43,297 nt of DNA from HGM13862 sp031553915 (GTDB lineage Bacteria; Bacillota; Dehalobacteriia; UBA4068): contig JAVBKT010000013.1 of assembly GCA_031553915.1 (NCBI GenBank), forward strand, positions 1 through 43,297. The letters are read 5' to 3'. The notes under the pieces were generated by a model. That model saw only the letters and a program-made list of their open reading frames with translations, was not told the DNA's origin and ran no database searches. A program made the position numbers and the translations under genes. Positions 1 to 8,623 of this stretch are shown piece by piece; the first letter of the stretch is position 1, and each line of letters begins with the position of its first letter.

Positions 1-4
1 TCAT
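1..4 (-). CDS. First codon of a gene running off the left edge
   Basis: Only the ATG (4 to 2, minus strand) and one further base lie in the window. An AAGGAGG ribosome site sits at 14-20, 9 bases before the ATG, and a TATACT -10-like hexamer lies at 56-61. The product cannot be known. The good ribosome site is the only reason to call a gene here. Confidence 0.45.
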
Positions 5-106
5 CTTGAATGTCCTCCTTTTGCTTTTTTGTGCAGTTGTCAGGCCGCACCTTTCAGTATAGCAAAAGGAGTTTTTTTCCTCATTATCGGCAGAAGCCTT
101 CTTTTG

Positions 107-167
107 AACCACTGGCCTAGCCAGTGGTTTTCTTTTAACAATAAGGCAGGACGTAAACGCCCTGCCT
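107..167 (-). terminator. Pair of hairpins after the EAL gene
   Basis: Two hairpins follow the end of the EAL-domain gene. The first met in its reading direction is an AGGCAGG/CCTGCCT stem (144-150 with 161-167). The next is a 9-bp stem (107-115 with 121-129). The second has its T-run on the plus strand, so it reads better as a plus-strand terminator, but no plus-strand gene precedes it. Together they probably isolate the two minus-strand genes. Confidence 0.45.
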
Positions 168-214
168 CTGATAACATAATTCCGCTTTGATTACTTGTAG
201 CTATACCACACTTT

Positions 215-2485
215 TCAGCGGGTATGCCATGACTGAACAAATTGCTCGAAATCTTCCTTGGGCATCGGCTTGGCAAACACATAGCCCTGTATGGCATCGC
301 AGCCCATGGCACGAAGCTGTTCGACCTGGTCCTCTTCCTCAATGCCCTCAGCCACTGTTTTCATATTGAGCGCCTTGGCCATGGCGATAATATTTTTTAC
401 CAGCTCCTGCCCACGCTCAGCGTCATCGCCGTAGAGGAAAAACTGTCTGTCCAGCTTCAAAACATCAACAGGAATGGCTTTCAGCATATTGAGCGAGGAA
501 TAGCCTGAGCCGAAATCATCCATAGAGCACAAAAAACCGTTATCTTGACACTCAGCCACAATAGTCTTAAAGAGCGTATTGTCGCCAAAAGCAAGGCTCT
601 CGGTAAACTCCATTTCAATACAGCCTGCCGGTATGCCATAAAAATCGCGAATCTCAGTGTATGAGCGGATAAAATCCGGTCGCATCAGCCCCAGCCTGGA
701 GACATTGACTGAAAAAACATACGGCGGCAGCCCTTTGTCCAGAACAATTTCCTTATAATATTGGCAAGACCGCTCAAAGACGAACCGGTCGAGATCTACA
801 ATAAAGCCGTTTTTCTCAAAAATTTCAATAAAGCGCCCTGGCGGAATCAATCTCTTATCTGGGGTAACCCAACGCACCAGCGCTTCCGCGCCCAAGATGC
901 AATCATCATGCTGAATATCAATTTTGGGTTGTAAATACACCTGGAACTCGTCATTTTCGAGAGCGGCGTCCATCCTTGATTCCACTTCCGCCTCCCATAA
1001 TTTTTGCTCGCGCATTTTTTTGGAGTATATTCCGAGCCGCTTTGTCCCTCCCGCAAGCTGTGTTGCTTCCTGAGCGACGACTGCCCTATCCAGCATATCA
1101 TTAAGAGTGAGCTCGCCATCCGCCGCATCGATCAGATAGGCCCCTCCGTATAGCTCCACCTTATACCCGCGCGAAAAGGTTTCAGGGAAAATGGCCAGCT
1201 GCTGGGCGGTACTATCAAAGCGCAGCTCAATCTCGCGTTTGCTCTGATATTTACGCAGCGCAACAAAAGAGCTCTCCCCAATCCGTGCTGTAGACTCGTC
1301 CTTCTGCGAAATATTGTTTTGGAAATCCGCCAGATAGCGCAGCATGCGGTCTCCCACCGCGCGCCCGAACACGTCGTTTATGTACTTAAAGTCCTTAATA
1401 TCGCAGTAACAAACAGCATAATGCACGCCATTGGTATTTTTTAAAATTTTGTCTGCGGCAAGCAAAAACTGATTAAAATTGCGATGCCCGGTGACAGGAT
1501 CAACAAAAGCAAGACGTTCCAAAGCCTTACGGTTTTTGGTATTTACTTTGCTAATCAGCAAAAGAAAGAGGATAAATATTGCCGTCGCTATACAGGCTGT
1601 AGCGATCGTGCCGGCTGTAACCACCTTCATCCCCGCACGAACCATATCCTCTGGCACGCCATAAAATATATGCCAATCGTTGATATTGAGCGGCGCATAG
1701 GCTGTCAACCTGTTCTCACCGTAAAAGCTCTTTACCAAGTAGCCCGGTTTGTTTGCCCCCAGATTGTCCAGTATGTCTTTTTTTATCTCTTCGTTTATCG
1801 GGGTGGGCAAATCAAAGATGTTGTCCCCAATACTTAGCACCAGAGAGCTGTCAGATTTGACAATATAGTCTCCCTGGCTATTAATGATATGCGCTAGCCC
1901 CTTGCCGGCATAAAGAGAATTATTGATAATATTTTTCAGTTTATCCTGTTGTTCGGCGGCGAACAGAACGCCTTCAACAGTAGCGGTTTTGCCATCGTAA
2001 ATAGGTACAGAATAGTAGTGGATATTCGTTTCGCCTGTTTCATCGTACCGCTCCCGGCTCACCGAGTTCTCGCCCAACAGAGCCCGCTGAATAAACCCTT
2101 CTCCAGAAAGGTTGGCGCGGTGTTCCCTATCGATAGCATCGATCCAGACAGCTTGTCCGTTTATGTCGGCAAAGCCAATCCGGACATAGTCATTATGAGC
2201 GCTAAGACCGTTTATCAAGGCAGTCAGCACTCCATCATCCATAAGCAAATCACGATCCTGCGCGACAACTGCGGCGGCCATCAGCGTATCAAATTCCTCC
2301 TGGATATGCTGATCAACGGCAAATGTGGTTTGCTTGATAGCCTCTTGGATAAATCCGACCGTTTCCTCTCTGCTCATATTCTCTGTACGGATGATAAAAC
2401 CAAGCTCAAAAGCAAGAAAGGCAAGGCTGACGGCCAAGGCCAGCGCGTAGAATCGATTAATATTAACAGGTTTTTTATAAGTCAT
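215..2485 (-). CDS. Membrane GGDEF-EAL c-di-GMP phosphodiesterase
   Basis: The 756-residue protein has a membrane segment at about 12-32, an extracytoplasmic Cache-like sensor region (about 33-285), a second membrane segment (288-311), a GGDEF domain (325-490) and an EAL domain (500-750). The GGDEF signature is degenerate: IGESSF at 402-407 replaces GGDEF, so cyclase activity is unlikely. The EAL side looks complete: EAL at 534-536, NVS near 594, the E-x-T-E segment near 626-629, DDFG at 656-659, LKLD near 677, AEGIE near 713 and QGYVFAKP at 733. The expected reaction is c-di-GMP hydrolysis to pGpG, controlled by an external ligand. I chose the ATG at 2485 because GGAG lies 9 bases upstream (2495-2501); a start at 2539 has no such site. 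The gene stands alone. Confidence 0.9.
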   Translation of the reverse strand: MTYKKPVNINRFYALALAVSLAFLAFELGFIIRTENMSREETVGFIQEAIKQTTFAVDQHIQEEFDTLMAAAVVAQDRDLLMDDGVLTALINGLSAHNDYVRIGFADINGQAVWIDAIDREHRANLSGEGFIQRALLGENSVSRERYDETGETNIHYYSVPIYDGKTATVEGVLFAAEQQDKLKNIINNSLYAGKGLAHIINSQGDYIVKSDSSLVLSIGDNIFDLPTPINEEIKKDILDNLGANKPGYLVKSFYGENRLTAYAPLNINDWHIFYGVPEDMVRAGMKVVTAGTIATACIATAIFILFLLLISKVNTKNRKALERLAFVDPVTGHRNFNQFLLAADKILKNTNGVHYAVCYCDIKDFKYINDVFGRAVGDRMLRYLADFQNNISQKDESTARIGESSFVALRKYQSKREIELRFDSTAQQLAIFPETFSRGYKVELYGGAYLIDAADGELTLNDMLDRAVVAQEATQLAGGTKRLGIYSKKMREQKLWEAEVESRMDAALENDEFQVYLQPKIDIQHDDCILGAEALVRWVTPDKRLIPPGRFIEIFEKNGFIVDLDRFVFERSCQYYKEIVLDKGLPPYVFSVNVSRLGLMRPDFIRSYTEIRDFYGIPAGCIEMEFTESLAFGDNTLFKTIVAECQDNGFLCSMDDFGSGYSSLNMLKAIPVDVLKLDRQFFLYGDDAERGQELVKNIIAMAKALNMKTVAEGIEEEDQVEQLRAMGCDAIQGYVFAKPMPKEDFEQFVQSWHTR

Positions 2486-2582
2486 CTCGTCACGCTCCTT
2501 TATTAAACATGCTGCATATTTCCGCGTATTATCAATCACATTGTGGCGACGATGGCAATTTGGCAGAGTTTGAGTACCGCTG

Positions 2583-3215
2583 CTATAGCTTTTTAACCGG
2601 GTACCTAATCACAGTTTTCAACTTATCCGCAGATGCTTTACGCGGGTCGCTTAAATAGATCTCATGATGATGCCGTTCTTCACTAATATCTATTTGATAC
2701 CCCTGCTCCTTGGCAGCTTGCTCCATCAGCTTAATGGTAGCGGGTTCATCATCATAGCAGCCAATATGCATGCACTGTACGCATACGTCTTCGGTATATG
2801 GGAAAATTTCTACTGGCGAAAAATCTTTTTTCTTTTTTTTGCTGGCCGTATCCTTGGCCCACTCCACATCAGCTCTGGTGATAAAATCCGGCAAACGGAT
2901 TATCGAGATCCACTGAAAACGCTCCTTATGCGTATAATCAACACCATAAATACCGTCCTGCCACCACAGCCCCTCTAAAGGCGGCATACTGTAGTCAAAA
3001 TAGCCCTCAATTTTATGATCACCCTTATTGCTCATCTTGAGCGTATAACCGATGCCATATAATAAGCCCAGGGCCGCGCTATATTCTCCCTCTTCTTCAT
3101 TGGGGTCACCCTTGCCTCTTACCGCAATATAGTTGAGGGGAGGGATTTTTATAATAGTTGGCGTTTTTGCCGGCAGATAAAATTCTTTATAAGCTTTTTT
3201 AAAATCAAAACTCAT
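2583..3215 (-). CDS. GyrI-like small-molecule-binding protein
   Basis: This 210-residue protein opens with an N-terminal block (PPLNYIAVRGKGDPN) typical of stand-alone GyrI-like proteins, and has GLWWQDGIYG-type aromatic segments further on. The family is related to the effector-binding domain of multidrug regulators such as BmrR and Rob, but here there is no DNA-binding domain. The likely role is binding or detoxifying a small hydrophobic compound in the cytosol. A GGAGG site lies a few bases before the ATG. It is a single gene, divergent from the two-component system. The family call is firm; the ligand is unknown. Confidence 0.78.
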   Translation of the reverse strand: MSFDFKKAYKEFYLPAKTPTIIKIPPLNYIAVRGKGDPNEEEGEYSAALGLLYGIGYTLKMSNKGDHKIEGYFDYSMPPLEGLWWQDGIYGVDYTHKERFQWISIIRLPDFITRADVEWAKDTASKKKKKDFSPVEIFPYTEDVCVQCMHIGCYDDEPATIKLMEQAAKEQGYQIDISEERHHHEIYLSDPRKASADKLKTVIRYPVKKL

Positions 3216-3418
3216 AGAGTCTCCCTCCTAATTGATTACTAAAAATATAACAACAAATGCTCACAATAATAGTAACACTTTTTATTAAAGGTTAATTATA
3301 GCATAAACAAGGGCAAAAATAAAACAACTTTTCAGCAAAATAATTGCTGTAACAAAAAAAAATAATGCTAATATCCGCCAAAACGCCAGATGCTTAAGCC
3401 CTGATCAGGAGCTAAAAC

Positions 3419-3447
3419 TTGAAATAGCTTGCATATCAGAGTATAAT
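3419..3447 (+). promoter_or_regulatory. Sigma-A promoter of the VanRS-like pair
   Basis: TTGAAA (3419-3424) and TATAAT (3442-3447) are separated by exactly 17 bases, 47 bases ahead of the response-regulator start. This is a near-consensus vegetative promoter. Confidence 0.75.
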
Positions 3448-3493
3448 CGAAAAAAATTATCAAACGATATTTTCTGAAAGGAGTATACGGGAT

Positions 3494-4201
3494 ATGACTG
3501 ACAAAATACTTGTGGTTGATGATGAGAAGGAAATTGCCGATTTGATTGAGTTATATCTGCAAAATGAAAATTATCAGGTGTTCAAGTTCTATTCCGGTAA
3601 GGAGGCTCTCCTTGCCATTGAAACTACTGAGCTTGACCTTGCCATCTTAGATATTATGCTGCCGGATATTGATGGGCTATATCTGTGCCAAACGATACGT
3701 CAGCAAAAACACTACCCGATAATCATGTTAACAGCTAAGGATGACGAAACCGATAAAATCACCGGGCTAACCCTCGGCGCTGACGACTATATTACCAAAC
3801 CCTTTCGGCCGCTGGAATTAATGGCCAGAGTCAAGGCGCAGCTGCGCAGATATAAAAAATACAATGCCAGCCAAAAGGAGGCTGAGGCAGAAGCGGAAAC
3901 ATTGATCAGCTATTCCGGCCTGGTAATGAATATCAAAAATCATCAGTGCCTGCTCGATGAAAAAGAGTTGTCCCTGACCCCAACAGAATTCACCCTGCTG
4001 CGCATCTTACTGGAAAGGCGCGGCAGCGTAGTAAGCGCTGAAGAGCTGTTTCACGGCATTTGGCAGGATGATTACTATACCAAAAACAATAATACCATCA
4101 CCGTACATATTCGTCATTTGCGGGAAAAAATGAACGATACTGTAGACAACCCAAAATATATCAAAACAGTTTGGGGGGTGGGCTATAAAATTGAAAGCTA
4201 A
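3494..4201 (+). CDS. OmpR/PhoB-family response regulator, VanR-like
   Basis: The protein has 235 residues. A receiver domain (1-115) carries the acidic pair D9/D10, the phosphoacceptor D53 in LDIMLPD, T80 and K102. A C-terminal winged helix (about 135-235) ends in the usual HIRHLREK...VWGVGYKI block. The receiver resembles VanR of glycopeptide-resistance systems and its housekeeping relatives in Clostridia. Its stop overlaps the TTG start of the kinase gene, so the two are translationally coupled. A GAAAGGAG site precedes the ATG. Its target is probably the carboxypeptidase gene that follows the kinase; that is inferred from position only. Confidence 0.92.
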   Translation: MTDKILVVDDEKEIADLIELYLQNENYQVFKFYSGKEALLAIETTELDLAILDIMLPDIDGLYLCQTIRQQKHYPIIMLTAKDDETDKITGLTLGADDYITKPFRPLELMARVKAQLRRYKKYNASQKEAEAEAETLISYSGLVMNIKNHQCLLDEKELSLTPTEFTLLRILLERRGSVVSAEELFHGIWQDDYYTKNNNTITVHIRHLREKMNDTVDNPKYIKTVWGVGYKIES

Positions 4202-5330
4202 TACTTCTTTGCGAGGAAAAGTATACAGCAAATTGATTCGCAAGCTCTTTTTGCAGACCTTTGCTGTATTGGGCGCTGCGGCTGTATTGGTATTGCTGCT
4301 GCGCGCTATTGTCCGCGGCAAGCTGGCAGATAGCATAACGCAGATTATTAGCCTACTGTGGCGAATGGATATCGACAGCGCTGCCTCTGTCTATCAATAC
4401 TATATCAGAAATAACCTCGACTACATTATTATCGTTCTTATGGTCATCTTCTTTTTTATTTTCTTCCGTTTGCTGCTCACTTGGTTTACCAGATATTTTG
4501 ACCAGATTGTGCATGGCGTGGACGAGCTGGCCCAGGAAAAAGACAGCCAAATTGTCATGTGCCCTGAGCTAGAATTCATGGAGACAAAGCTGAACGAAGT
4601 CAAAGGCACGCTAAAGCAGCGACGAGAGGAGGTACAACAAGCGGAGCAACGAAAAAATGATCTTGTCGTTTATCTGGCGCATGATGTCAAGACGCCGCTT
4701 ACCTCGGTAATCGGCTATTTGAGCCTGCTCAATGAAAACGAAAATATGCCTGCTCACGAAAAAAGTAAATATCTGAATATTGCGCTGGAAAAGGCCAACC
4801 AGCTCAAAACTTTGATCAATCAATTTTTTGAGATCACGCGCTATAATCTACAAGCAGAGCGATTGGTCAAAGAGCATATTGATCTATACTACCTGATGAT
4901 GCAGGTGTCTGATGAATTATACCCGCAGTTGATCAAGCAAGGCCAAACAGTGAGTATCAGTATTGCTGAAGATCTCAGCGTAGTTGGCGATGCGGAAAAG
5001 CTGGCCCGGGTGTTTAATAATTTGCTCAAAAATGCCATTGCCTATAGTCCGGCCAACAGCATTATTGAAATATCCGCCACAGCGCTGCCGCATAGCGTTA
5101 GCATAGTTTTTAAGAATGAAGGGACTATTCCGCAGGATAAACTGAACGCCATTTTTGATAAATTCTATCGTCTGGACGCCTCAAGATCCAGCTCAACCGG
5201 TGGAGCCGGGCTGGGGCTGGCTATTGCCAAAGACATTGTCAGCCTGCACGGCGGGCAAATCAAGGCTGATAGCGCCAACGGCTATAGCAGCTTTAGCGTG
5301 GAGCTGCCCTCACCTGCCGCAGAGCAATAG
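4191..5330 (+). CDS. Sensor histidine kinase, VanS-like
   Basis: The 379-residue protein has membrane segments at about 21-38 and 78-98 separated by a short external loop of about 40 residues, then a HAMP-like linker. The H-box is LAHDVKTPLTS with H164. The ATPase domain has an N-box (NNLLKNAIAYS), the DKFYRLD segment and a GGAGLGLAIAK glycine box. The start is TTG at 4191, inside the last codons of the regulator gene. The short external loop suggests sensing of an envelope compound near the membrane, as in VanS. No vanH, vanA or vanX gene is present, so this is better read as an envelope-stress or cell-wall housekeeping system than a resistance cluster. Confidence 0.9.
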   Translation: MKANTSLRGKVYSKLIRKLFLQTFAVLGAAAVLVLLLRAIVRGKLADSITQIISLLWRMDIDSAASVYQYYIRNNLDYIIIVLMVIFFFIFFRLLLTWFTRYFDQIVHGVDELAQEKDSQIVMCPELEFMETKLNEVKGTLKQRREEVQQAEQRKNDLVVYLAHDVKTPLTSVIGYLSLLNENENMPAHEKSKYLNIALEKANQLKTLINQFFEITRYNLQAERLVKEHIDLYYLMMQVSDELYPQLIKQGQTVSISIAEDLSVVGDAEKLARVFNNLLKNAIAYSPANSIIEISATALPHSVSIVFKNEGTIPQDKLNAIFDKFYRLDASRSSSTGGAGLGLAIAKDIVSLHGGQIKADSANGYSSFSVELPSPAAEQ

Positions 5331-5411
5331 TGCAAACAGCTTTCTCCTTAGGAAAATCTTAACAATAGCTTAATCACTTTTTAGCTAAATACTTATTTGC
5401 TATTAAATTAT

Positions 5412-5463
5412 TGCCTGTTCAAGGATGGTATGCTTGGCATATCACCAATGAACAGGCATTTTT
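5412..5463 (+). terminator. Hairpin between kinase and carboxypeptidase genes
   Basis: A 10-bp stem (5412-5421 with 5449-5458) is followed by a run of five T. Its 27-base loop can itself fold. It lies 25 bases before the carboxypeptidase start, so it could end the two-component transcript or act as a partial read-through point. Confidence 0.55.
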
Positions 5464-5483
5464 CTACCAAGGAGGTTAAAATA

Positions 5484-6443
5484 GTGAACCAATACCATTA
5501 TGCCCCGCCTAAACAACAAGCCCGCCGCAAAAGCAAAAAAGGCTTGATCTTCCTCATCTTTCTCTTGCTTTGCGTCAGCGTTATCTCAATAGCCTGGAAG
5601 CATCTCAACATTGCTGCCGCAGAGAATGAACCACCGCTGCCAATGCCGCAACAAGCTGGTAGTATCACTGATATTACCGCTGCTAATGCCTATGTGCTCA
5701 ACATTGACACCAACACTGTTTTTTTCCAAAAGAACAGCGATGAGCAGATTGCGCCGGCCAGCACAGCCAAGCTGGTTACCGCCTTAACGGTACTTGACTA
5801 TTGCTCGCTCGATGAAGAGGTCACTGTTGGCAATGAGATTGACTTTGTCTCCCCTGATTCTTCGCGGGCCTGGCTGAACTATGGCAGCACCCTCACCGTA
5901 GAGCAGCTTTTAGTTGCCCTCCTGCTCCCTTCCGGTAATGATGCCGCTTATACGCTGGCAACCTATGCCGGAGCAAAAATAGCCGCGGAGGATAATCTTT
6001 CTTCCGAGCAGTATATTGACGACTTTATCCAGGCGATGAATGAGAAAGCGCGCGAGCTGGGAGCCGCTTCCTCCAACTTCACCTCTCCGGACGGCTATGA
6101 TGAGAGCGGGCAATATACCACCGCTTATGATCTGGCCCAGATTGCCAAGGCCTGCCTTGATCATGATGTGCTGGCTGAGATCATGGGCAGCTATCAGATA
6201 TCCTCTGTTTGGCCGGATGGTGAGGAAATCACCTATTATAACAGTAATGAGCTGCTCGAGCTTGGCAATTCTTTTTATTATGCCAATGCCATTGGCCTCA
6301 AAACAGGCAATAGCTCTGCGGCCGGCTCCTGCCTTGTTTCAGCTGCTGTCATCAATGGAGAAACTTATGTCTGTGTGGTCATGGGCGCCGTGGACGAAAA
6401 TAGATACTGGGATACCCTCGCTATCTATGCAGCCATTGAGTAA
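5484..6443 (+). CDS. D-alanyl-D-alanine carboxypeptidase, peptidase S11 family
   Basis: This 319-residue penicillin-binding-type serine peptidase has a cytoplasmic basic N-terminus, one membrane segment (about 20-38) and a catalytic domain. All three S11 motifs are visible: S93-T-A-K96, S150-G-N152 and K273-T-G275. It should remove the terminal D-Ala from peptidoglycan stem pentapeptides outside the membrane. It is shorter than DacA/PBP5 (about 400) and ends right after the catalytic domain, so the C-terminal beta domain and membrane anchor are missing; the N-terminal segment is the anchor. I chose GTG at 5484 because GGAGG lies 9 bases upstream; an in-frame ATG at 5397 has no site and falls before the hairpin. 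Placement after a VanRS-like pair suggests regulated cell-wall trimming. Confidence 0.88.
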   Translation: MNQYHYAPPKQQARRKSKKGLIFLIFLLLCVSVISIAWKHLNIAAAENEPPLPMPQQAGSITDITAANAYVLNIDTNTVFFQKNSDEQIAPASTAKLVTALTVLDYCSLDEEVTVGNEIDFVSPDSSRAWLNYGSTLTVEQLLVALLLPSGNDAAYTLATYAGAKIAAEDNLSSEQYIDDFIQAMNEKARELGAASSNFTSPDGYDESGQYTTAYDLAQIAKACLDHDVLAEIMGSYQISSVWPDGEEITYYNSNELLELGNSFYYANAIGLKTGNSSAAGSCLVSAAVINGETYVCVVMGAVDENRYWDTLAIYAAIE

Positions 6444-6484
6444 TTGCGGTTCATAAGCAGCGCATTATGTGATCTAGCGCTTGC

Positions 6485-7330
6485 CTATATGCCAGCCCAA
6501 ATGGTATGAGTAGCTGGTAGCATACCTGTGGTTAAGCTGGCGGGTAATGAGGTAAAGGGACCGGTAAAAGATGCGAACCTGGGATCAGCAGCTGTCAGAT
6601 GTAAAAAAGAGTCTGCATTTGGCATAGGGGCGGCATATAATGTCGGCAGTGTGGTGCCATTAAAGAGAAAGGCAAAATAGCTGGCACCAAGGGGCAAAAC
6701 CGTAGGGAAGGACAGGTCGGCAAAGAATTCCCCCTTTGCGCCATTAAGCTGTGCTGTCAAATCCACAGTAGAGGCTGCCAATTGGTGTTCTCCGTTATAG
6801 ATGCCTACAAAATTCTGTCCGGCGGTTAGATTGGCTCCGGCAACGCTAATCACAAAGCGCACAGAGAAAACAAACTGAGGGCAAGTGAGGAATATTTTGG
6901 AGAGGTAAATTGTACCCGCTGTGGTGGGAAAAGATACTGAGGCCATCAGCGGATCATAACACCACAGGGCAAAGCCATTATGTTCCGCATAGAAGCCGTT
7001 GCTTTCACTCAAAACCGGCTTAAACACATATTCGCCGGCAGCATTGGCGCTAAGATAAGAACATTGGTCGGCAGGTGTTGGAGTGGGAACAATTGTTGGC
7101 CCGGTTACACCCGTTGGCCCTGTGGCGCCTGTTGCGCCGGTGGGTCCGATTCCTCCTAGACCAGTGGCGCCTGTTGCCCCTGTAGCGCCTGTTGCGCCCG
7201 TAACTCCTGCCGGGCCGGTAGCTCCTGTCGCCCCGGTAGCTCCTGTCGCCCCGGTTGGGCACAAGCACTGCGTCATATGCGGGCAACATTTATGCCGACA
7301 GCATAAATCATTTGTGGGATGACTTTTCAT
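6485..7330 (-). CDS. Collagen-like exosporium-type protein
   Basis: The protein has 281 residues. The N-terminus is Cys- and His-rich (CCRHKCCPH), followed by about 18 Gly-x-Thr collagen-type triplets (residues about 26-80, mostly GAT) and a globular C-terminal region of about 190 residues. This plan matches BclA-like spore-surface glycoproteins, in which the triplets form a glycosylated triple-helix stalk. The Thr in nearly every triplet would be a site for O-glycosylation. AAGGAGG lies 6 bases before the ATG. I do not recognise the C-terminal domain. The spore-surface role is inferred from architecture. Confidence 0.78.
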   Translation of the reverse strand: MKSHPTNDLCCRHKCCPHMTQCLCPTGATGATGATGATGPAGVTGATGATGATGATGLGGIGPTGATGATGPTGVTGPTIVPTPTPADQCSYLSANAAGEYVFKPVLSESNGFYAEHNGFALWCYDPLMASVSFPTTAGTIYLSKIFLTCPQFVFSVRFVISVAGANLTAGQNFVGIYNGEHQLAASTVDLTAQLNGAKGEFFADLSFPTVLPLGASYFAFLFNGTTLPTLYAAPMPNADSFLHLTAADPRFASFTGPFTSLPASLTTGMLPATHTIWAGI

Positions 7331-7382
7331 TTTTCCTCCTTAAGAATACAATTTTGCTTAATATATAATATGGCCGTAAACG

Positions 7383-7425
7383 TAAAAGGTTAGCAGCAAG
7401 TGGAATACGAGCTGCTAACCTTTTA
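7383..7425 (-). terminator. 15-bp perfect hairpin after the AraC gene
   Basis: A 15-bp inverted repeat (7383-7397 with 7411-7425) lies between the end of the AraC gene and the collagen-like gene. Both arms are T/A-rich at the outer ends, so it could stop transcription in either direction. Confidence 0.6.
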
Positions 7426-7497
7426 CTCTTTTTCTGGCCGGGCAAAAATTTTTCTACTTCTTTTTTTTATGAGACAGAGAGCATCATCATTATGTAA

Positions 7498-8373
7498 CTA
7501 ACGGCTTTTTCTATACTCTCTGGGGGTCATACCGGTGGCGGTTTTAAAAGCGGTACTAAAAGTGTTGGCCTTTTTGAAACCGCAAAGAGCAGCAATCTGC
7601 CCCAGTGTATTTCCTGTATTCTCCAGCAATAATTTTGCTTGGGAAATACGCAGCTTATTCAGATATGCTTGCGGCGTATGGCCAAAAAACTTTTTAAAAC
7701 TGGATGAAAAATAGTTGAGCGAAAAACCGCTCATTTGCACCAGCTCAGCCATTGCGATATCATTCTGATAGTTAGTATGTAAAAACTCCGCCGTAAGTCG
7801 CAAACCTTTTTGATAACCTGTCTGTTCCCTGCGCTCATCTGTGTTGGGGCGTAGACCGGCTTCAATCAGTTCCAGACAAATCAAGGCGCTTAAATGACCG
7901 AGCTTGCCCATATCCCGCTCTTCGCCCTGAGCATATTCATGGCAAAAAGCGTCGATATACGCTCTCAGATATTTACTCAGCAAAAAAGGCTTGTTAAATT
8001 CCAGCCCCTGCATACCTTGAGCGGCAATCATATCATCAAGATATTCTTTGGCTATGACAATATCCTGATGCGCAATATCGCTGAGGCCATACTTAATGCC
8101 ATGCAGCTTGCCGCTGGGCGCCGGGTAGATAAAGCCAACCTCACCCAGATATATGGCCCCCTCTCTGGTCAAAAAGGGGATCGGCGTAAGCGGCAGCATA
8201 AATTCATATTCATCATGGCTGTGTTCAAATGCAGGCATAGCAATATCCGGCGCTTTATGCAGCGCGATAATTGAGATATGCTCAGTAGAAAAACGTGCAG
8301 GCTGCGTCTGCTTGCTGCCTGTCCGCGGGCTATGCGCCGCCAAGAGTTTGCCTGAATGTTGCCTATCCGGCAT
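7498..8373 (-). CDS. AraC-family transcriptional regulator
   Basis: The 291-residue protein has an N-terminal cupin-like ligand domain (about 45-150, with the HSHDEYE metal/ligand-type segment) and a C-terminal double helix-turn-helix (about 190-290) ending in GMTPREYRKS, the family signature. AAGGAGGG lies upstream of the ATG. The gene is divergent from the zinc-ribbon operon. The intergenic region contains a 17-base direct repeat with a 19-base period, the arrangement expected for AraC binding, so it likely controls itself, the zinc-ribbon operon, or both. The effector is unknown. Confidence 0.9.
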   Translation of the reverse strand: MPDRQHSGKLLAAHSPRTGSKQTQPARFSTEHISIIALHKAPDIAMPAFEHSHDEYEFMLPLTPIPFLTREGAIYLGEVGFIYPAPSGKLHGIKYGLSDIAHQDIVIAKEYLDDMIAAQGMQGLEFNKPFLLSKYLRAYIDAFCHEYAQGEERDMGKLGHLSALICLELIEAGLRPNTDERREQTGYQKGLRLTAEFLHTNYQNDIAMAELVQMSGFSLNYFSSSFKKFFGHTPQAYLNKLRISQAKLLLENTGNTLGQIAALCGFKKANTFSTAFKTATGMTPREYRKSR

Positions 8374-8413
8374 ATTAAACGCCCTCCTTTATACTTTATC
8401 TGTGCCAAGAGAA

Positions 8414-8449
8414 ATAATTCGGTATTTAACGGATAATTCGATATTTAAC
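8414..8449. promoter_or_regulatory. Tandem 17-base direct repeats, candidate AraC sites
   Basis: Copies at 8414-8430 and 8433-8449 differ at one base (ATAATTCGGTATTTAAC against ATAATTCGATATTTAAC). The 19-base period puts them on nearly the same helix face, as with AraC half-sites. They lie 40-75 bases upstream of the araC-type gene and within the divergent region to the zinc-ribbon operon. Confidence 0.6.
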
Positions 8450-8623
8450 AAAAAAATTTCCGATAATAAAAATCACCCCAAGTATGCCTGACATAAAGTG
8501 ATATAATTTTATTATATACTTTATTTTGATCAAAAAGTCAATCTGTCAAGCAATGTATTAGTCTTTTGAGCAGAAATATTGTTTTTTGCTTGCAAATTTA
8601 TAAATATCAAAGGGGGAATCAAA

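Noticed and set aside
3494..6443. Vancomycin-resistance cluster
   Set aside because: Regulators are similar, but there is no D-lactate dehydrogenase, ligase or VanX gene.
7090..7260. CRISPR-like repetition
   Set aside because: The period is 9 bases in multiples, in frame with Gly-x-Thr triplets, and there are no spacers.
7050..7322. Gly/Arg- or Pro/Val-rich frames over the collagen repeat, both strands
   Set aside because: These are shadows of the GAT repeat; no ribosome sites and no domains.
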